Positions 55,162 to 63,639 of a stretch of 64,000 nucleotides of DNA are shown here, one piece after another; the stretch's first letter is position 1; every line of letters starts with the position of its first letter. Both the position numbers and the translations under genes were made by a program. The notes under the pieces are model-generated. The model searched no databases and had not been told where the DNA came from. It saw nothing but the letters and a program-made list of their open reading frames with translations. The DNA is from Paraburkholderia sp. (GTDB lineage: Bacteria; Pseudomonadota; Gammaproteobacteria; Burkholderiales; Burkholderiaceae): assembly GCA_004322045.1 (NCBI GenBank), contig SCRN01000004.1:62001-126000 (forward strand). The letters run 5' to 3'.

Positions 55162-56382
55162 CTATGCGCCAAGCGGCCGATCGTACATGTAGCGGCGCGA
55201 CCAAGGCAACGTTTGGGCGCTTCGGCCGGCTTTGCGGCAGACGATTTGAAACAGTGAGACGTCGTCGTGTTCGAATGCATAGGCGCAGCCCGCAAGGTAC
55301 ACGCGCCAAATGCGGAACTTCTCGTCGTCGACGAGCCCTTTCAGCGTTTCGCTCTTGGCCTCGAAGTTCTCGGTCCAGATTTCGAGCGTGCGCGCGTAAT
55401 GGCGCCGCAAGCTTTCGGCGTCGACCGGCTCGAGACCGCCGCGCTGCATCGCTTCGAGCGCGAGGCTGATATGCGGCAGCTCGCCGTCGGGGAACACGTA
55501 GCGATCGATGAAATCGCCGCCGCCGAGCGCCGTTTCGCCACTGTCGTAATCGGTCGACGTGATGCCGTGGTTCATGGCGATGCCGTCGTCGGTGAGCAAC
55601 TCGCGAATCTTGCCGAAATAGAGCGGCAGATTCTTTTGACCGACGTGTTCGAACATGCCTACGCTCGTGATGCGGTCGAATTGGCCTTCGATGTCGCGAT
55701 AGTCCTGCAACCGGATTTCAATTCTATCGGCGAGGCCCGCGGCTTTCACGCGTTCGGTGGCCAAATCGAATTGATTCTGCGACAGCGTCACGCCTACGCA
55801 ACGCGCGCCGAACTTGCTCGCCGCGCGCAACACGAGGGCGCCCCAGCCGCAGCCGATGTCGAGCAGCGTGTGGCCAGGGTGAACTTGGATTTTCGTGAGG
55901 ATGTGGTCGATCTTCTTGATCTGCGCGGTGGCCAAATCTTCGTCGCCGTTTTCAAAGTAGGCGCACGAATAGACCATGTTCTCGTCGAGCCAAAGCTGAT
56001 AGAACTCGTTCGAGACATCGTAGTGATACTGGATCGCTTTCTTGTCGGACGCTTTCGTATGATTGAAATAGCGTCGCACGCGCGCGAGTTTGCTCGCACT
56101 CGTGACGGTGCTCTTGGCGAGCGAGTAACCGACCGTGATGATGTCCGAAAGCTTGCCCTCGATGTCGATCTTGCCTTTTACGTAGGCTTCGCCGAGATTG
56201 TCGAGACTGGGATCGAGCAACAGCGGCAATGCCGAAGCGGTGTTGACCTTGAGTGTGACTTGCGGCGCGGCGAAACGGCCGAAGTCGAGTTGCTGCCCGT
56301 TCCATAAGACGAGACGCGCGGGCAGGTTCGTCTTATCGCGTACGTCGTCCACCCACTGCGCTAGCTTTTTCTCCCAGAACAT
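55162..56382 (-). CDS. cfa: Cyclopropane-fatty-acyl-phospholipid synthase
   Basis: The synthase has 406 aa. The N-terminal domain has LGEAYVKGKIDIEG. The methyltransferase domain has AIQYHYDVSNEFYQLWLDENMVYSCAYF, the SAM site LLDIGCGWGALVLRAASKFGA and VGMFEHVG. It adds a methylene bridge from SAM to unsaturated acyl chains in membrane lipids. The ATG at 56382 follows GGAG with good spacing; an upstream in-frame start has no support. It is preceded by pdxH on the same strand, about 180 bp away. Confidence 0.94.
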   Translation of the reverse strand: MFWEKKLAQWVDDVRDKTNLPARLVLWNGQQLDFGRFAAPQVTLKVNTASALPLLLDPSLDNLGEAYVKGKIDIEGKLSDIITVGYSLAKSTVTSASKLARVRRYFNHTKASDKKAIQYHYDVSNEFYQLWLDENMVYSCAYFENGDEDLATAQIKKIDHILTKIQVHPGHTLLDIGCGWGALVLRAASKFGARCVGVTLSQNQFDLATERVKAAGLADRIEIRLQDYRDIEGQFDRITSVGMFEHVGQKNLPLYFGKIRELLTDDGIAMNHGITSTDYDSGETALGGGDFIDRYVFPDGELPHISLALEAMQRGGLEPVDAESLRRHYARTLEIWTENFEAKSETLKGLVDDEKFRIWRVYLAGCAYAFEHDDVSLFQIVCRKAGRSAQTLPWSRRYMYDRPLGA

Positions 56383-56562
56383 GCGTTTTCTCCGTATTCG
56401 TCGTTGAAAATGCAAAGCAGAGCAAAGCAGCCGTCCGCAGCTCGCGCGCGAACGCGGGCGGCGATTTCGATTTCTTGCATCGGCGCGCGAGCGGTGCGCC
56501 CTAGCGCACGACGCTCGCGGCCGCAGAGCGCGGGGACTTCGTGCGGCGCAGCGCGCTCGCCG

Positions 56563-57204
56563 TCAAGGCGCAAGGCGCGAGATGCGCCAGTCGCCGGCGC
56601 TCTCGCGCGTGTAAAGGATTCGGTCGTGCAGCCGCGATGGCCGTCCCTGCCAGAATTCGATGGCCTCCGGCACGAGCCGGTAGCCGCCCCAATGCGGCGG
56701 GCGCGGCGGATTCTCGCCGAAGCGCTCGGCGAACGATTTTTCGCGCGCTTCGAGCAGCGACCGGCTTTCGATCGGATGGCTTTGCTCCGACGCCCATGCG
56801 CCGATGCGCGAGCCGAGCGGGCGCGAATGGAAGTACGCGTCGCTTTCGTCGGCGCCGGTCTTGACCACGGTGCCTTCGACGCGCACTTGGCGTTCGAGCT
56901 CGATCCAATAGAACAGCAGGCTCGCGTGCGGATTGACCGCTAAATCGGCGCCTTTGCGGCTTTCGTAATTCGTGTAGAAGACAAAACCGCGTTCGTCCAC
57001 GCCCTTGATAAGCAGGATTCGCGCCGAGGGATAACCGCGCCCGTCCACGGTGGCGAGCGTCATCGTATTGGGTTCGGGCAGCCGCGCATCGAGCGCTTGC
57101 TTGAACCAAGTCTCGAATTGGCGGATCGGATCGGCGTCGACGCTCGTTTCGTCGAGCGAGCCGCGGGCATAGTCTTTACGGAGATCGGAGAGGGTAGTAG
57201 TCAT
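56563..57204 (-). CDS. pdxH: Pyridoxamine 5'-phosphate oxidase
   Basis: A 213-aa FMN enzyme. It has [69 protein letters not shown] and the C-terminal [32 protein letters not shown]. It oxidises pyridoxine or pyridoxamine phosphate to PLP. The ATG at 57204 begins the conserved N-terminus. It is divergent from tcdA across about 170 bp. Confidence 0.95.
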   Translation of the reverse strand: MTTTLSDLRKDYARGSLDETSVDADPIRQFETWFKQALDARLPEPNTMTLATVDGRGYPSARILLIKGVDERGFVFYTNYESRKGADLAVNPHASLLFYWIELERQVRVEGTVVKTGADESDAYFHSRPLGSRIGAWASEQSHPIESRSLLEAREKSFAERFGENPPRPPHWGGYRLVPEAIEFWQGRPSRLHDRILYTRESAGDWRISRLAP

Positions 57205-57377
57205 ATTCTTATGTGACCGCTTCAGTCGGGGGTCAGTATAGCCAACCCGGGAAAAACGTGCCGCGTGTCGACCCGGCGAATGAGAGGATCGTCGCCGGGT
57301 CGTCGGCGCGCCGGGAGCGGCTCGGCGCGGGCCGATGAGGCACAATACGAGCTTCGTTCGCATCATTGTCACGCATC

Positions 57378-58259
57378 ATGTCCAGCCTTCGCGCCACTGT
57401 GCTCAATCCGGATCTTACTCCCGCACCGGCGCTTGTCGACGCGCCCGAAACCGCAGATCGCGAGCGCCGCTTCGGCGGGGTCGCGCGGCTCTATGGCCCA
57501 AACGCGCTCGCCGCATTCGAACGCTCGCATGTCGCCGTCATCGGCATCGGCGGGGTGGGCTCTTGGGCCGTCGAGGCGCTCGCGCGCAGCGCCGTGGGCA
57601 AGCTGACGTTGATCGACCTCGATAACGTGGCCGAGAGCAACACGAACCGCCAGGTCCACGCGCTCGACGGCAATTACGGGAAGCCGAAAGTCGATGCCAT
57701 GGCCGAGCGCGTCGCGCTCATCGACCGGCAGTGCCAGGTCGTGCGTGTCGAGGACTTCGTCGATCCGGAGAACTTCGACGCGTTGCTTGGCGGCGGCTTC
57801 GATTATGTCGTCGATGCGATCGACAGCGTGCGCACCAAAACGGCGCTGATCGCCTGGTGCGTCGCGCACGGGCAGCCGCTCGTCACCGTGGGCGGGGCAG
57901 GTGGCCAGTTCGATCCGACGCGCATCCGGATCGACGACCTCGCATTGACCATTCAAGACCCGTTGCTCTCGAAGGTGCGCGCGCAGTTGCGCAAGCAGCA
58001 CGGTTTTCCGCGCGGGCCCAAGGCGAAGTTCAAGGTCAGCGCGGTGTATTCGGACGAGCCGCTCGTCTACCCCGAGGCGGCGGTTTGCGATATGGACGAC
58101 GTCGCCCAGCACGTGACGACCTCGCCCGGGCACGCGGGGCCTGTCGGGCTCAACTGCGCAGGGTTCGGCTCGAGCGTTTGCGTGACTGCGAGCTTTGGAT
58201 TCGCCGCCGCGGCCCACGTGCTGCGCGCATTGGCCAAGGCGGCGAACGCCGCGGGATGA
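57378..58259 (+). CDS. tcdA: tRNA threonylcarbamoyladenosine dehydratase
   Basis: The enzyme has 293 aa. It is an E1/MoeB-like fold with the ATP loop VAVIGIGGVGSWAVEALARSAVGKLTLIDLDNVAESNTNRQVHAL, and the C-terminal KAKFKVSAVYSDEP and GPVGLNCAGFGSSVCVTASFG typical of TcdA/CsdL. It cyclises t6A37 of tRNA to ct6A. I prefer the ATG at 57378 to a TTG at 57366. It is another t6A-related gene in this window. Confidence 0.93.
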   Translation: MSSLRATVLNPDLTPAPALVDAPETADRERRFGGVARLYGPNALAAFERSHVAVIGIGGVGSWAVEALARSAVGKLTLIDLDNVAESNTNRQVHALDGNYGKPKVDAMAERVALIDRQCQVVRVEDFVDPENFDALLGGGFDYVVDAIDSVRTKTALIAWCVAHGQPLVTVGGAGGQFDPTRIRIDDLALTIQDPLLSKVRAQLRKQHGFPRGPKAKFKVSAVYSDEPLVYPEAAVCDMDDVAQHVTTSPGHAGPVGLNCAGFGSSVCVTASFGFAAAAHVLRALAKAANAAG

Positions 58260-58327
58260 CGCGCGCCGGCTAGCAGTTTCGCTCGATGCGGCCGGCTAGC
58301 GAGGCACGGGGCCGCGGGGGCGCTGCG

Positions 58328-59176
58328 TCAATGCAGCGCAGCACTGAGCTTGCGGCGCCACGCCGAGACGAGTTCGTGGTCGTACGCCACCAAGTCGAAC
58401 ACCGACAGCATGGTCTTGCGGCCGACGTCGTCCTGGAACGAACGATCGCGCTTCACGATTTCGAGCAGGTGGCCGAGCGCCTGTTCGTACGCGCACCGCG
58501 CGATCAGCGCGTTGGCCAAGTCGAAACGCGCCTCCAAGTTGGCCGGATCGGCCGCCACGGCGGCTTCGAGCGTTTCCGTCGACGGCAGCTCCGCCACCGC
58601 ATCGAGCGCATCGAGCCGCGTCTTCAGCGCGTTGTAGCGCACGTCGATGCCCTGCGTCGTCTTCGACGAAAGCAGCCCCGCTTCGCGGCGTGCGTCGTCG
58701 CTCCGATCTTCGTCGAGCAACAGCTCGATCAGATCGAGCCGCGCCTCGTCGAAGCCCGGGTCGAGCGCGAGCGCGGCCAGCAAGTGATCGCGCGCCACCG
58801 CGTGTTGGCCTTCCTGCAAGGCATGCAGGGCTGCTCGCCGCTCGAGTTGCGCCGGATTCGGCACGATGCGCTCGATAAAGGCGCGCAATTGGCTTTCGGG
58901 CAGCACCCCGGTGAACTGATCGATCGGCCTTCCGCTCTCAAATGCGATCACATGCGGAATGCTGCGCACCTGAAAGTGCGCGGCGAGTTGCGGGTTCTCG
59001 TCGACGTTGACTTTAACGAGGCGCCAGCGGCCGGCGAAGTCATGCTCGAGTTTCTCGAGCAACGGGCCGAGCGACTTGCACGGGCCGCACCACGGCGCCC
59101 AGAAATCGACGAGGACGGGAACGAGCGCCGAAGCCTCGATCACGTCGTTTTCGAAAGTGGCTAGGGTGGTGTTCAT
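58328..59176 (-). CDS. Thioredoxin-fold TPR protein (YbbN/CnoX)
   Basis: The protein has 282 aa. An N-terminal thioredoxin domain has the active site WAPWCGPCK, then FQVRSIPHVIAFESGRPIDQFTG. The C-terminal about 160 residues are TPR-like (HALQEGQHAVARDHLLAALALDPGFDEARLDLIELLLDE, ALIARCAYEQALGHLLEIVKRDRSFQDD), matching YbbN/CnoX. The E. coli homologue is a holdase that feeds substrates to chaperonins; unlike it, this protein keeps an intact CGPC, so redox activity is likely. Confidence 0.9.
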   Translation of the reverse strand: MNTTLATFENDVIEASALVPVLVDFWAPWCGPCKSLGPLLEKLEHDFAGRWRLVKVNVDENPQLAAHFQVRSIPHVIAFESGRPIDQFTGVLPESQLRAFIERIVPNPAQLERRAALHALQEGQHAVARDHLLAALALDPGFDEARLDLIELLLDEDRSDDARREAGLLSSKTTQGIDVRYNALKTRLDALDAVAELPSTETLEAAVAADPANLEARFDLANALIARCAYEQALGHLLEIVKRDRSFQDDVGRKTMLSVFDLVAYDHELVSAWRRKLSAALH

Positions 59177-59257
59177 GATCTCCCTCATTAGGCGTTGATC
59201 AATGGCGCAGATAGGGGCTGGCGCGCGCCATTTCAACGCTCGAGCGGTTCAGGTAGT

Positions 59258-59266
59258 GGGGGGGGG
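59258..59266. repeat. Poly-G tract upstream of the ybbN/cnoX gene
   Basis: A run of nine G (C on the minus strand) lies about 82 bp upstream of the ybbN/cnoX start codon. A 7-bp inverted repeat (GCAGCCT/AGGCTGC, 59271-59299) sits between it and the pirin stop codon and could act as the pirin-side terminator, although no T-run follows. Confidence 0.5.
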
Positions 59267-59302
59267 CGAAGCAGCCTACGCAGGCGGGCGTCAGGCTGCC
59301 TG

Positions 59303-60226
59303 CTAATGGGACGGGCGCTCGGGAAGCGGGATCCATTCGGTTTCGCCTGGAACTTTGCCCATCGTTTGTGCAGCCCAAGCTTGTTTCGCCCGTGTAATTT
59401 TTTCTCGGGAACTCGCGACGAAATTCCAGTCGATGAACCGCTCGCCTTCCAGCGCCGCACCGCCGAGCAGCATCACCGTCGCACCCGTGCGGCTCGAGAG
59501 CGTGACGGTTTCGCCGGGGACTAGCACGGCCATGTGCGTGGCGGCGAGCGGCTCGCCGTCGATCGCGAGGTCGCCGTCGACGAGATAGACGCCGCGCTCC
59601 TCATGTTCGGGTTCGAGCGCCACTGCGCCGTCGGGGGAGAAGCTTGCGGCGACATACAGCGTGGGTGAAAAAGTGCGGGTCGGCGCCTGCGCGCCGAATG
59701 CGCTGCCTGCGATGACGGTCAATGTGACGCCGTTGCGTTCGAACTGTGGCAACGTGGCCGCCGCGTGATGCTCGAACGCCGGTTCCGCGTCTTCATCGGC
59801 GAGCGGCAGCGCGACCCAGGTCTGGATGCCGTGCAGGACCTGTCCGCGCCCTCGCTCTTCGTCGGGCGTGCGCTCGGAGTGGACGATGCCGCGGCCGGCC
59901 GTCATCCAATTGACATCGCCCGGCGTGATTTTTTGCACGGAGCCGACGCTGTCGCGATGAAGCATCGCGCCTTCGAACAAATAGGTGACGGTTGCGAGGC
60001 CAATGTGCGGGTGCGGCCGCACGTCGACGCCGGTGCCGGGTGCATAGCTCGCGGGACCCATATGGTCGAAGAAGATGAACGGACCGACGAGCCGCGCGGC
60101 GAGTGCGGGTAGGACGCGGCGAACCGTGAGGCTGCCGATGTCGCGCATCGACGGCTTGAGAATGGCTTTGACGGATGACGGCAAGGCGCGCTCCCTAGGG
60201 CTGGGCGCACCATTGTACTGCGCCAT
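59303..60226 (-). CDS. Pirin-family protein
   Basis: A 307-aa bicupin. The metal site of the N-terminal cupin is visible (DVRPHPHIGLATVTYLFEGAMLHRDSVG, then MTAGRGIVHSE), and the C-terminal cupin follows (VYLVDGDLAIDG, LLGGAALEGERFIDWNFVASS). Bacterial pirins are iron proteins, some with quercetinase activity; the substrate is unknown here. Start choice is the first ATG of the frame (MAQYNGAP). Confidence 0.92.
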   Translation of the reverse strand: MAQYNGAPSPRERALPSSVKAILKPSMRDIGSLTVRRVLPALAARLVGPFIFFDHMGPASYAPGTGVDVRPHPHIGLATVTYLFEGAMLHRDSVGSVQKITPGDVNWMTAGRGIVHSERTPDEERGRGQVLHGIQTWVALPLADEDAEPAFEHHAAATLPQFERNGVTLTVIAGSAFGAQAPTRTFSPTLYVAASFSPDGAVALEPEHEERGVYLVDGDLAIDGEPLAATHMAVLVPGETVTLSSRTGATVMLLGGAALEGERFIDWNFVASSREKITRAKQAWAAQTMGKVPGETEWIPLPERPSH

Positions 60227-60257
60227 GCACGTTCGACGAGCGCCGTTTCCCGCGCCG

Positions 60258-61835
60258 TCACGCCATCCGATTCTTGGCGAGCGGCGGGTTGGCCGCGAAG
60301 TAACGTTTGATGCCCTTCAGGATCGCGCTTGCCATCTCCGCGCGATAGCCGTCGTCGTTCAAGCGAGCCTCTTCGTCGGGGTTGCTGATGAACGCGGTTT
60401 CGACGAGGATCGAAGGAATATCGGGCGCCTTGAGCACGGCAAAGCCCGCTTGCTCGACCGAGCCCTTGTGCAGCTTGTTGATCTCGCCCACTTCCTTGAG
60501 CACGAACGAGCCGTAGCGCAACGAGTCGCGAATCTGGGCGGTCGTCGACATGTCGAACAACGCGCGGTTGACGGATTCGTCCGCCGTCTTGACGTTGATG
60601 CCGCCGATCAGGTCGGACGAATTCTCCTTGTTGGCCATCCAGCGCGCCGCGGCGCTCGACGCACCGTGCTCGGACAGCGCAAACACGGAGGAGCCCCGCG
60701 CCTGAGGCGTCGTGAAGGCGTCGGCGTGGATCGAGACGAACAGGTCGGCGCCGACGCGCCGCGCCTTTTGCACGCGCACTTGCAGCGGCACGAAGAAGTC
60801 GGCGTCGCGCGTCATCATCGAGCGCATGTTCGGCTGGGCATCGATCAACGCGCGCAATTTCTTGGCGATGTCGAGCGCCACGTGCTTCTCGTAGGTGCCC
60901 GCGCTGCCGATCGCGCCCGGGTCTTCGCCGCCGTGTCCCGGATCGATTGCCACGGTCAAGAGCCGTACGGTCTTGCCGGTCTTCGGCGTGGTGAAGGTGT
61001 AGGTGTCGCCGTCGGCCAGGCCGTCGCCGCCTGCATTATTCCCTTCGGGCTTGTGCTGCGCGAAGGCGGGCGGCTGCGCGGCGGGCTTCGCCGGTTTGCG
61101 CGCGTTACCGGCGGCGCCATTCGTGCTCGGGCCGGAAGCGCCCGGCGCGCTCGGCGGCGTGCTTTGCGCATAGCGCTCGAAGAAGGCTTCGCTGTTGTCC
61201 GACGCGGGGGGCGGCGGGGCGGTCGGCCCCGCGAGCGGGGCAGGCGCCGGTTGCAGCGCGTCTTCGCTGCGCTCTTTCCGGTTCAAGCGCTTTTCTTTGC
61301 GTTCGGTTTCCGCGAGCAATTCCATCAGCGGATCGGGCGCGACGGTCGGATACAGATCGAGGACCAAACGGTAACGATAGGCGCCGACGGGCGGCAGCGA
61401 GAAAACTTGCGGCTTGACCGAGCCTTTCAGATCGAAGACGAGGCGTACGACGTGCGGCTGGAATTGGCCCACGCGCACGGCACGCAGTTGCGGATCGTTC
61501 GGCGTGATCTTCGACACGAGATCGCGCAGCGCCTGATCGAGATCGAGGCCGTCCAGATCGACGACGAGGCGGTCGGGCCCTTGCAGCAACTGTTGCGTGG
61601 ATTGCAGCGGCTGGTCCGACTCGATCGTCACGCGCGTGTAATCGCGCGCCGGCCAGACGCGCACGCCCAGCACCGAGCTAGCGAGCGCCGAGCGCGAAAG
61701 ACCGAGCGACGTGGCGAGCCCGACGATGAGCGTGGACGCTCCCGCGCGCAGCATTTGGCGGCGGCGCCAATTATGGGTGGCCGTCGCGGCCGATTCGATC
61801 GACTTGAACGGCTTGATCAACATCTTTCGAGACAT
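60258..61835 (-). CDS. amiC: N-acetylmuramoyl-L-alanine amidase (AmiC-like, Tat-exported)
   Basis: The protein has 525 aa. The N-terminus has a twin-arginine signal (NWRRRQMLRAGASTLIVGLATSLGL, cleavage after ALA). An AMIN domain (about 50-165) directs it to the septum or pole. A Pro/Ala-rich linker follows, then the zinc amidase_3 domain: VAIDPGHGGEDPGAIG, EKHVALDIAKKL, SIHADAF and ILVETAFISNPDEE. It splits daughter-cell murein. The ATG at 61835 has AGGAA upstream and overlaps the end of tsaE by 19 bp; an ATG at 61823 is the alternative. Confidence 0.93.
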   Translation of the reverse strand: MSRKMLIKPFKSIESAATATHNWRRRQMLRAGASTLIVGLATSLGLSRSALASSVLGVRVWPARDYTRVTIESDQPLQSTQQLLQGPDRLVVDLDGLDLDQALRDLVSKITPNDPQLRAVRVGQFQPHVVRLVFDLKGSVKPQVFSLPPVGAYRYRLVLDLYPTVAPDPLMELLAETERKEKRLNRKERSEDALQPAPAPLAGPTAPPPPASDNSEAFFERYAQSTPPSAPGASGPSTNGAAGNARKPAKPAAQPPAFAQHKPEGNNAGGDGLADGDTYTFTTPKTGKTVRLLTVAIDPGHGGEDPGAIGSAGTYEKHVALDIAKKLRALIDAQPNMRSMMTRDADFFVPLQVRVQKARRVGADLFVSIHADAFTTPQARGSSVFALSEHGASSAAARWMANKENSSDLIGGINVKTADESVNRALFDMSTTAQIRDSLRYGSFVLKEVGEINKLHKGSVEQAGFAVLKAPDIPSILVETAFISNPDEEARLNDDGYRAEMASAILKGIKRYFAANPPLAKNRMA

Positions 61836-62365
61836 GCTTTTCCTGATTCGCTGTACGCGCGTGCGTCGAGCAGGCGCCGCTCGTCGTCGAGCGTATCCAG
61901 CGCGAAGACCAGATCGGGCGTAGCGAGCAGCGCGCCCGCTTTTTGCGGCCATTCGACGAGGCAAATCGCACCGCGATCGAAGTATTCGCGAAAACCGGCG
62001 TCGGCCCATTCCGCCGGATCGGCGAAGCGGTACAGGTCGAAGTGAAACACTTCGAGCGAGCCGCCTTCGCTTTCTTCGCGCTCGAGCGTGTAGGGCTCGA
62101 CGAGCGTGTAAGTGGGGCTGCGCACGCGGCCCGAATGGCCGAGCCCTGCCAAGGTTGCGCGCACGAGCGTGGTCTTGCCGGCGCCCAGATCGCCCAGAAG
62201 CTGCACATGCAGACCGGTGAAGCCCGGCGTTCGGCGCACCTGATCGATGGCATGCGCGAAGCGCTCGCCGAATGCGTCGGTGGCCGCGAGGTGATCGAGC
62301 GTGAAGCGGCGCTCGAGAAGCACTTTCGCGTGTGGAAACAACGACGGATCGGGCGAGACGGGCAT
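61817..62365 (-). CDS. tsaE: tRNA threonylcarbamoyladenosine biosynthesis ATPase TsaE
   Basis: A 182-aa P-loop protein. It has GDLGAGKTTLVRATLAGLGHSGRVRSPTYTLVEPY and the later FHFDLYRFADPAEWADAGFREYF and LVEWPQKAG signatures of TsaE. It works with TsaB-TsaD to transfer the threonylcarbamoyl group to tRNA. It precedes amiC with overlap, the same order as in E. coli (tsaE-amiB). Its start is only 17 bp from the divergent queG start. Confidence 0.94.
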   Translation of the reverse strand: MPVSPDPSLFPHAKVLLERRFTLDHLAATDAFGERFAHAIDQVRRTPGFTGLHVQLLGDLGAGKTTLVRATLAGLGHSGRVRSPTYTLVEPYTLEREESEGGSLEVFHFDLYRFADPAEWADAGFREYFDRGAICLVEWPQKAGALLATPDLVFALDTLDDERRLLDARAYSESGKACLERC

Positions 62366-62382
62366 TCTCGTAAAATAGCGGG

Positions 62383-63612
62383 ATGAAACGAAGTTCCGAA
62401 CAGGCCGCCGCCGGCCCGAGCCATGCGACCGGCCTTGCTACCCCGCCCCTAGACGATGCCGCTCTGGTTGCGCTTGCTGAGCGCATCAAGGCATGGGGCT
62501 GCGAACTCGGGTTCGGCGCCGTCGGAATTAGCGACACCGATCTTTCCGACGCAGAAGCGGCGCTTGCCGCTTGGCTCGAGGCGGGTTGCCACGGCGAAAT
62601 GGATTATATGGCGAAACATGGCGCCAAACGCGCGCGGCCGGCCGAGCTTGTGGCCGGTACGCGACGGGTCGTCACCGCCCGGATGGCCTACATGCCCGCA
62701 GCGACGCTGGCGCAGGCCGCACCTGAAAGCCCATCGTCAGCTGCGCCAAGCGGCGCGAAGCGCGATTGGCGTGCGCGCGAGTTGGCGCGTTTGGCCGATC
62801 CGTCGGCGGCCGTGGTCTCGGTGTACGCTCGCGGACGCGATTACCACAAGGTGTTGCGTCAACGTCTGCAGCAATTGGCCGAGCGCATCGAGGGCGAGGT
62901 CGGCGCGTACGGCTATCGCGTGTTCACCGATTCGGCGCCGGTGCTCGAAGTCGCGCTGGCGCAAAAGGCCGGCATCGGCTGGCGGGGCAAGCACACGCTG
63001 CTGCTCGAGCGCGACGCGGGCTCGTTGTTCTTTCTCGGCGAAATCTACGTCGACATCCCATTGCCGACCGATGCGCAAAGCGCGCCCGAGCGCGCGACGC
63101 GCGAGGCCGGCGCCCATTGCGGGCAGTGCACTCGCTGTATCGACGCCTGCCCGACAGGCGCGATCGTCGGGCCGTTTCGCGTCGACGCGCGCCGTTGTAT
63201 CTCGTATCTGACGATCGAGCTCAAGGGCAGCATCCCCGAGCCGCTGCGTCCGCTGATCGGCAATCGCATCTATGGCTGCGACGATTGTCAGCTCGTGTGC
63301 CCGTGGAACAAGTTCGCTCAGGCCGCGCCCGTCGACGATTTCGACGTGCGCCATGGGCTCGATCGAGCGCGGCTCGTCGATCTATTTGCGTGGAGCGTCG
63401 AAGCGTTCGACGAGCGCATGCAAGGCAGCGCGATCCGGCGCATTGGCCACGAGCGATGGCTGCGCAATTTGGCGGTGGCGATGGGCAACGCGCTGCGCGG
63501 CACGATCGATGAGGACGAAAGAGCATGCATCGTCGCGGCGTTGCGCGCGCGAGCCGAGGACCCATCGCCGCTCGTGCGCGAGCACGTGCATTGGGCGCTG
63601 CAAGCGGCGTAA
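62383..63612 (+). CDS. queG: Epoxyqueuosine reductase
   Basis: The enzyme has 409 aa. It has the N-terminal GFGAVGISDTDL, WLEAGCHGEMDYMAKH and RVVTARMAYMP, and a cobalamin-binding core. Two [4Fe-4S] clusters are bound by CGQCTRCIDACPTGAI and CDDCQLVCPWN. A HEAT-like C-terminus (RNLAVAMGNAL...VREHVHWALQ) follows. It performs the last step of queuosine synthesis in tRNA. An Ala/Ser-rich insert (about 105-125) replaces part of the usual loop. It is divergent from tsaE. Confidence 0.95.
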   Translation: MKRSSEQAAAGPSHATGLATPPLDDAALVALAERIKAWGCELGFGAVGISDTDLSDAEAALAAWLEAGCHGEMDYMAKHGAKRARPAELVAGTRRVVTARMAYMPAATLAQAAPESPSSAAPSGAKRDWRARELARLADPSAAVVSVYARGRDYHKVLRQRLQQLAERIEGEVGAYGYRVFTDSAPVLEVALAQKAGIGWRGKHTLLLERDAGSLFFLGEIYVDIPLPTDAQSAPERATREAGAHCGQCTRCIDACPTGAIVGPFRVDARRCISYLTIELKGSIPEPLRPLIGNRIYGCDDCQLVCPWNKFAQAAPVDDFDVRHGLDRARLVDLFAWSVEAFDERMQGSAIRRIGHERWLRNLAVAMGNALRGTIDEDERACIVAALRARAEDPSPLVREHVHWALQAA

Positions 63613-63639
63613 GCTTACGCCCGTTACCGGAGAGAAGCG

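Noticed and set aside
55267-56307. A 346-codon plus-strand frame opposite cfa
   Set aside because: The sense strand encodes an unmistakable Cfa protein, and the antisense translation matches no fold I know and lacks a start signal.
58265-58300. Direct repeat GCCGGCTAGC (two copies) between tcdA and ybbN
   Set aside because: Only two copies of 10 bp in a short convergent gap; each is made of common 6-bp palindromes, and there is no sign of a mobile element or array.
60075-62045. A 656-codon open frame on the plus strand opposite amiC and tsaE
   Set aside because: It is the antisense of two clear genes, has a low-complexity Arg/Ala/Gly-rich translation and no ribosome site. Long spurious frames are expected where GC at third positions is high.
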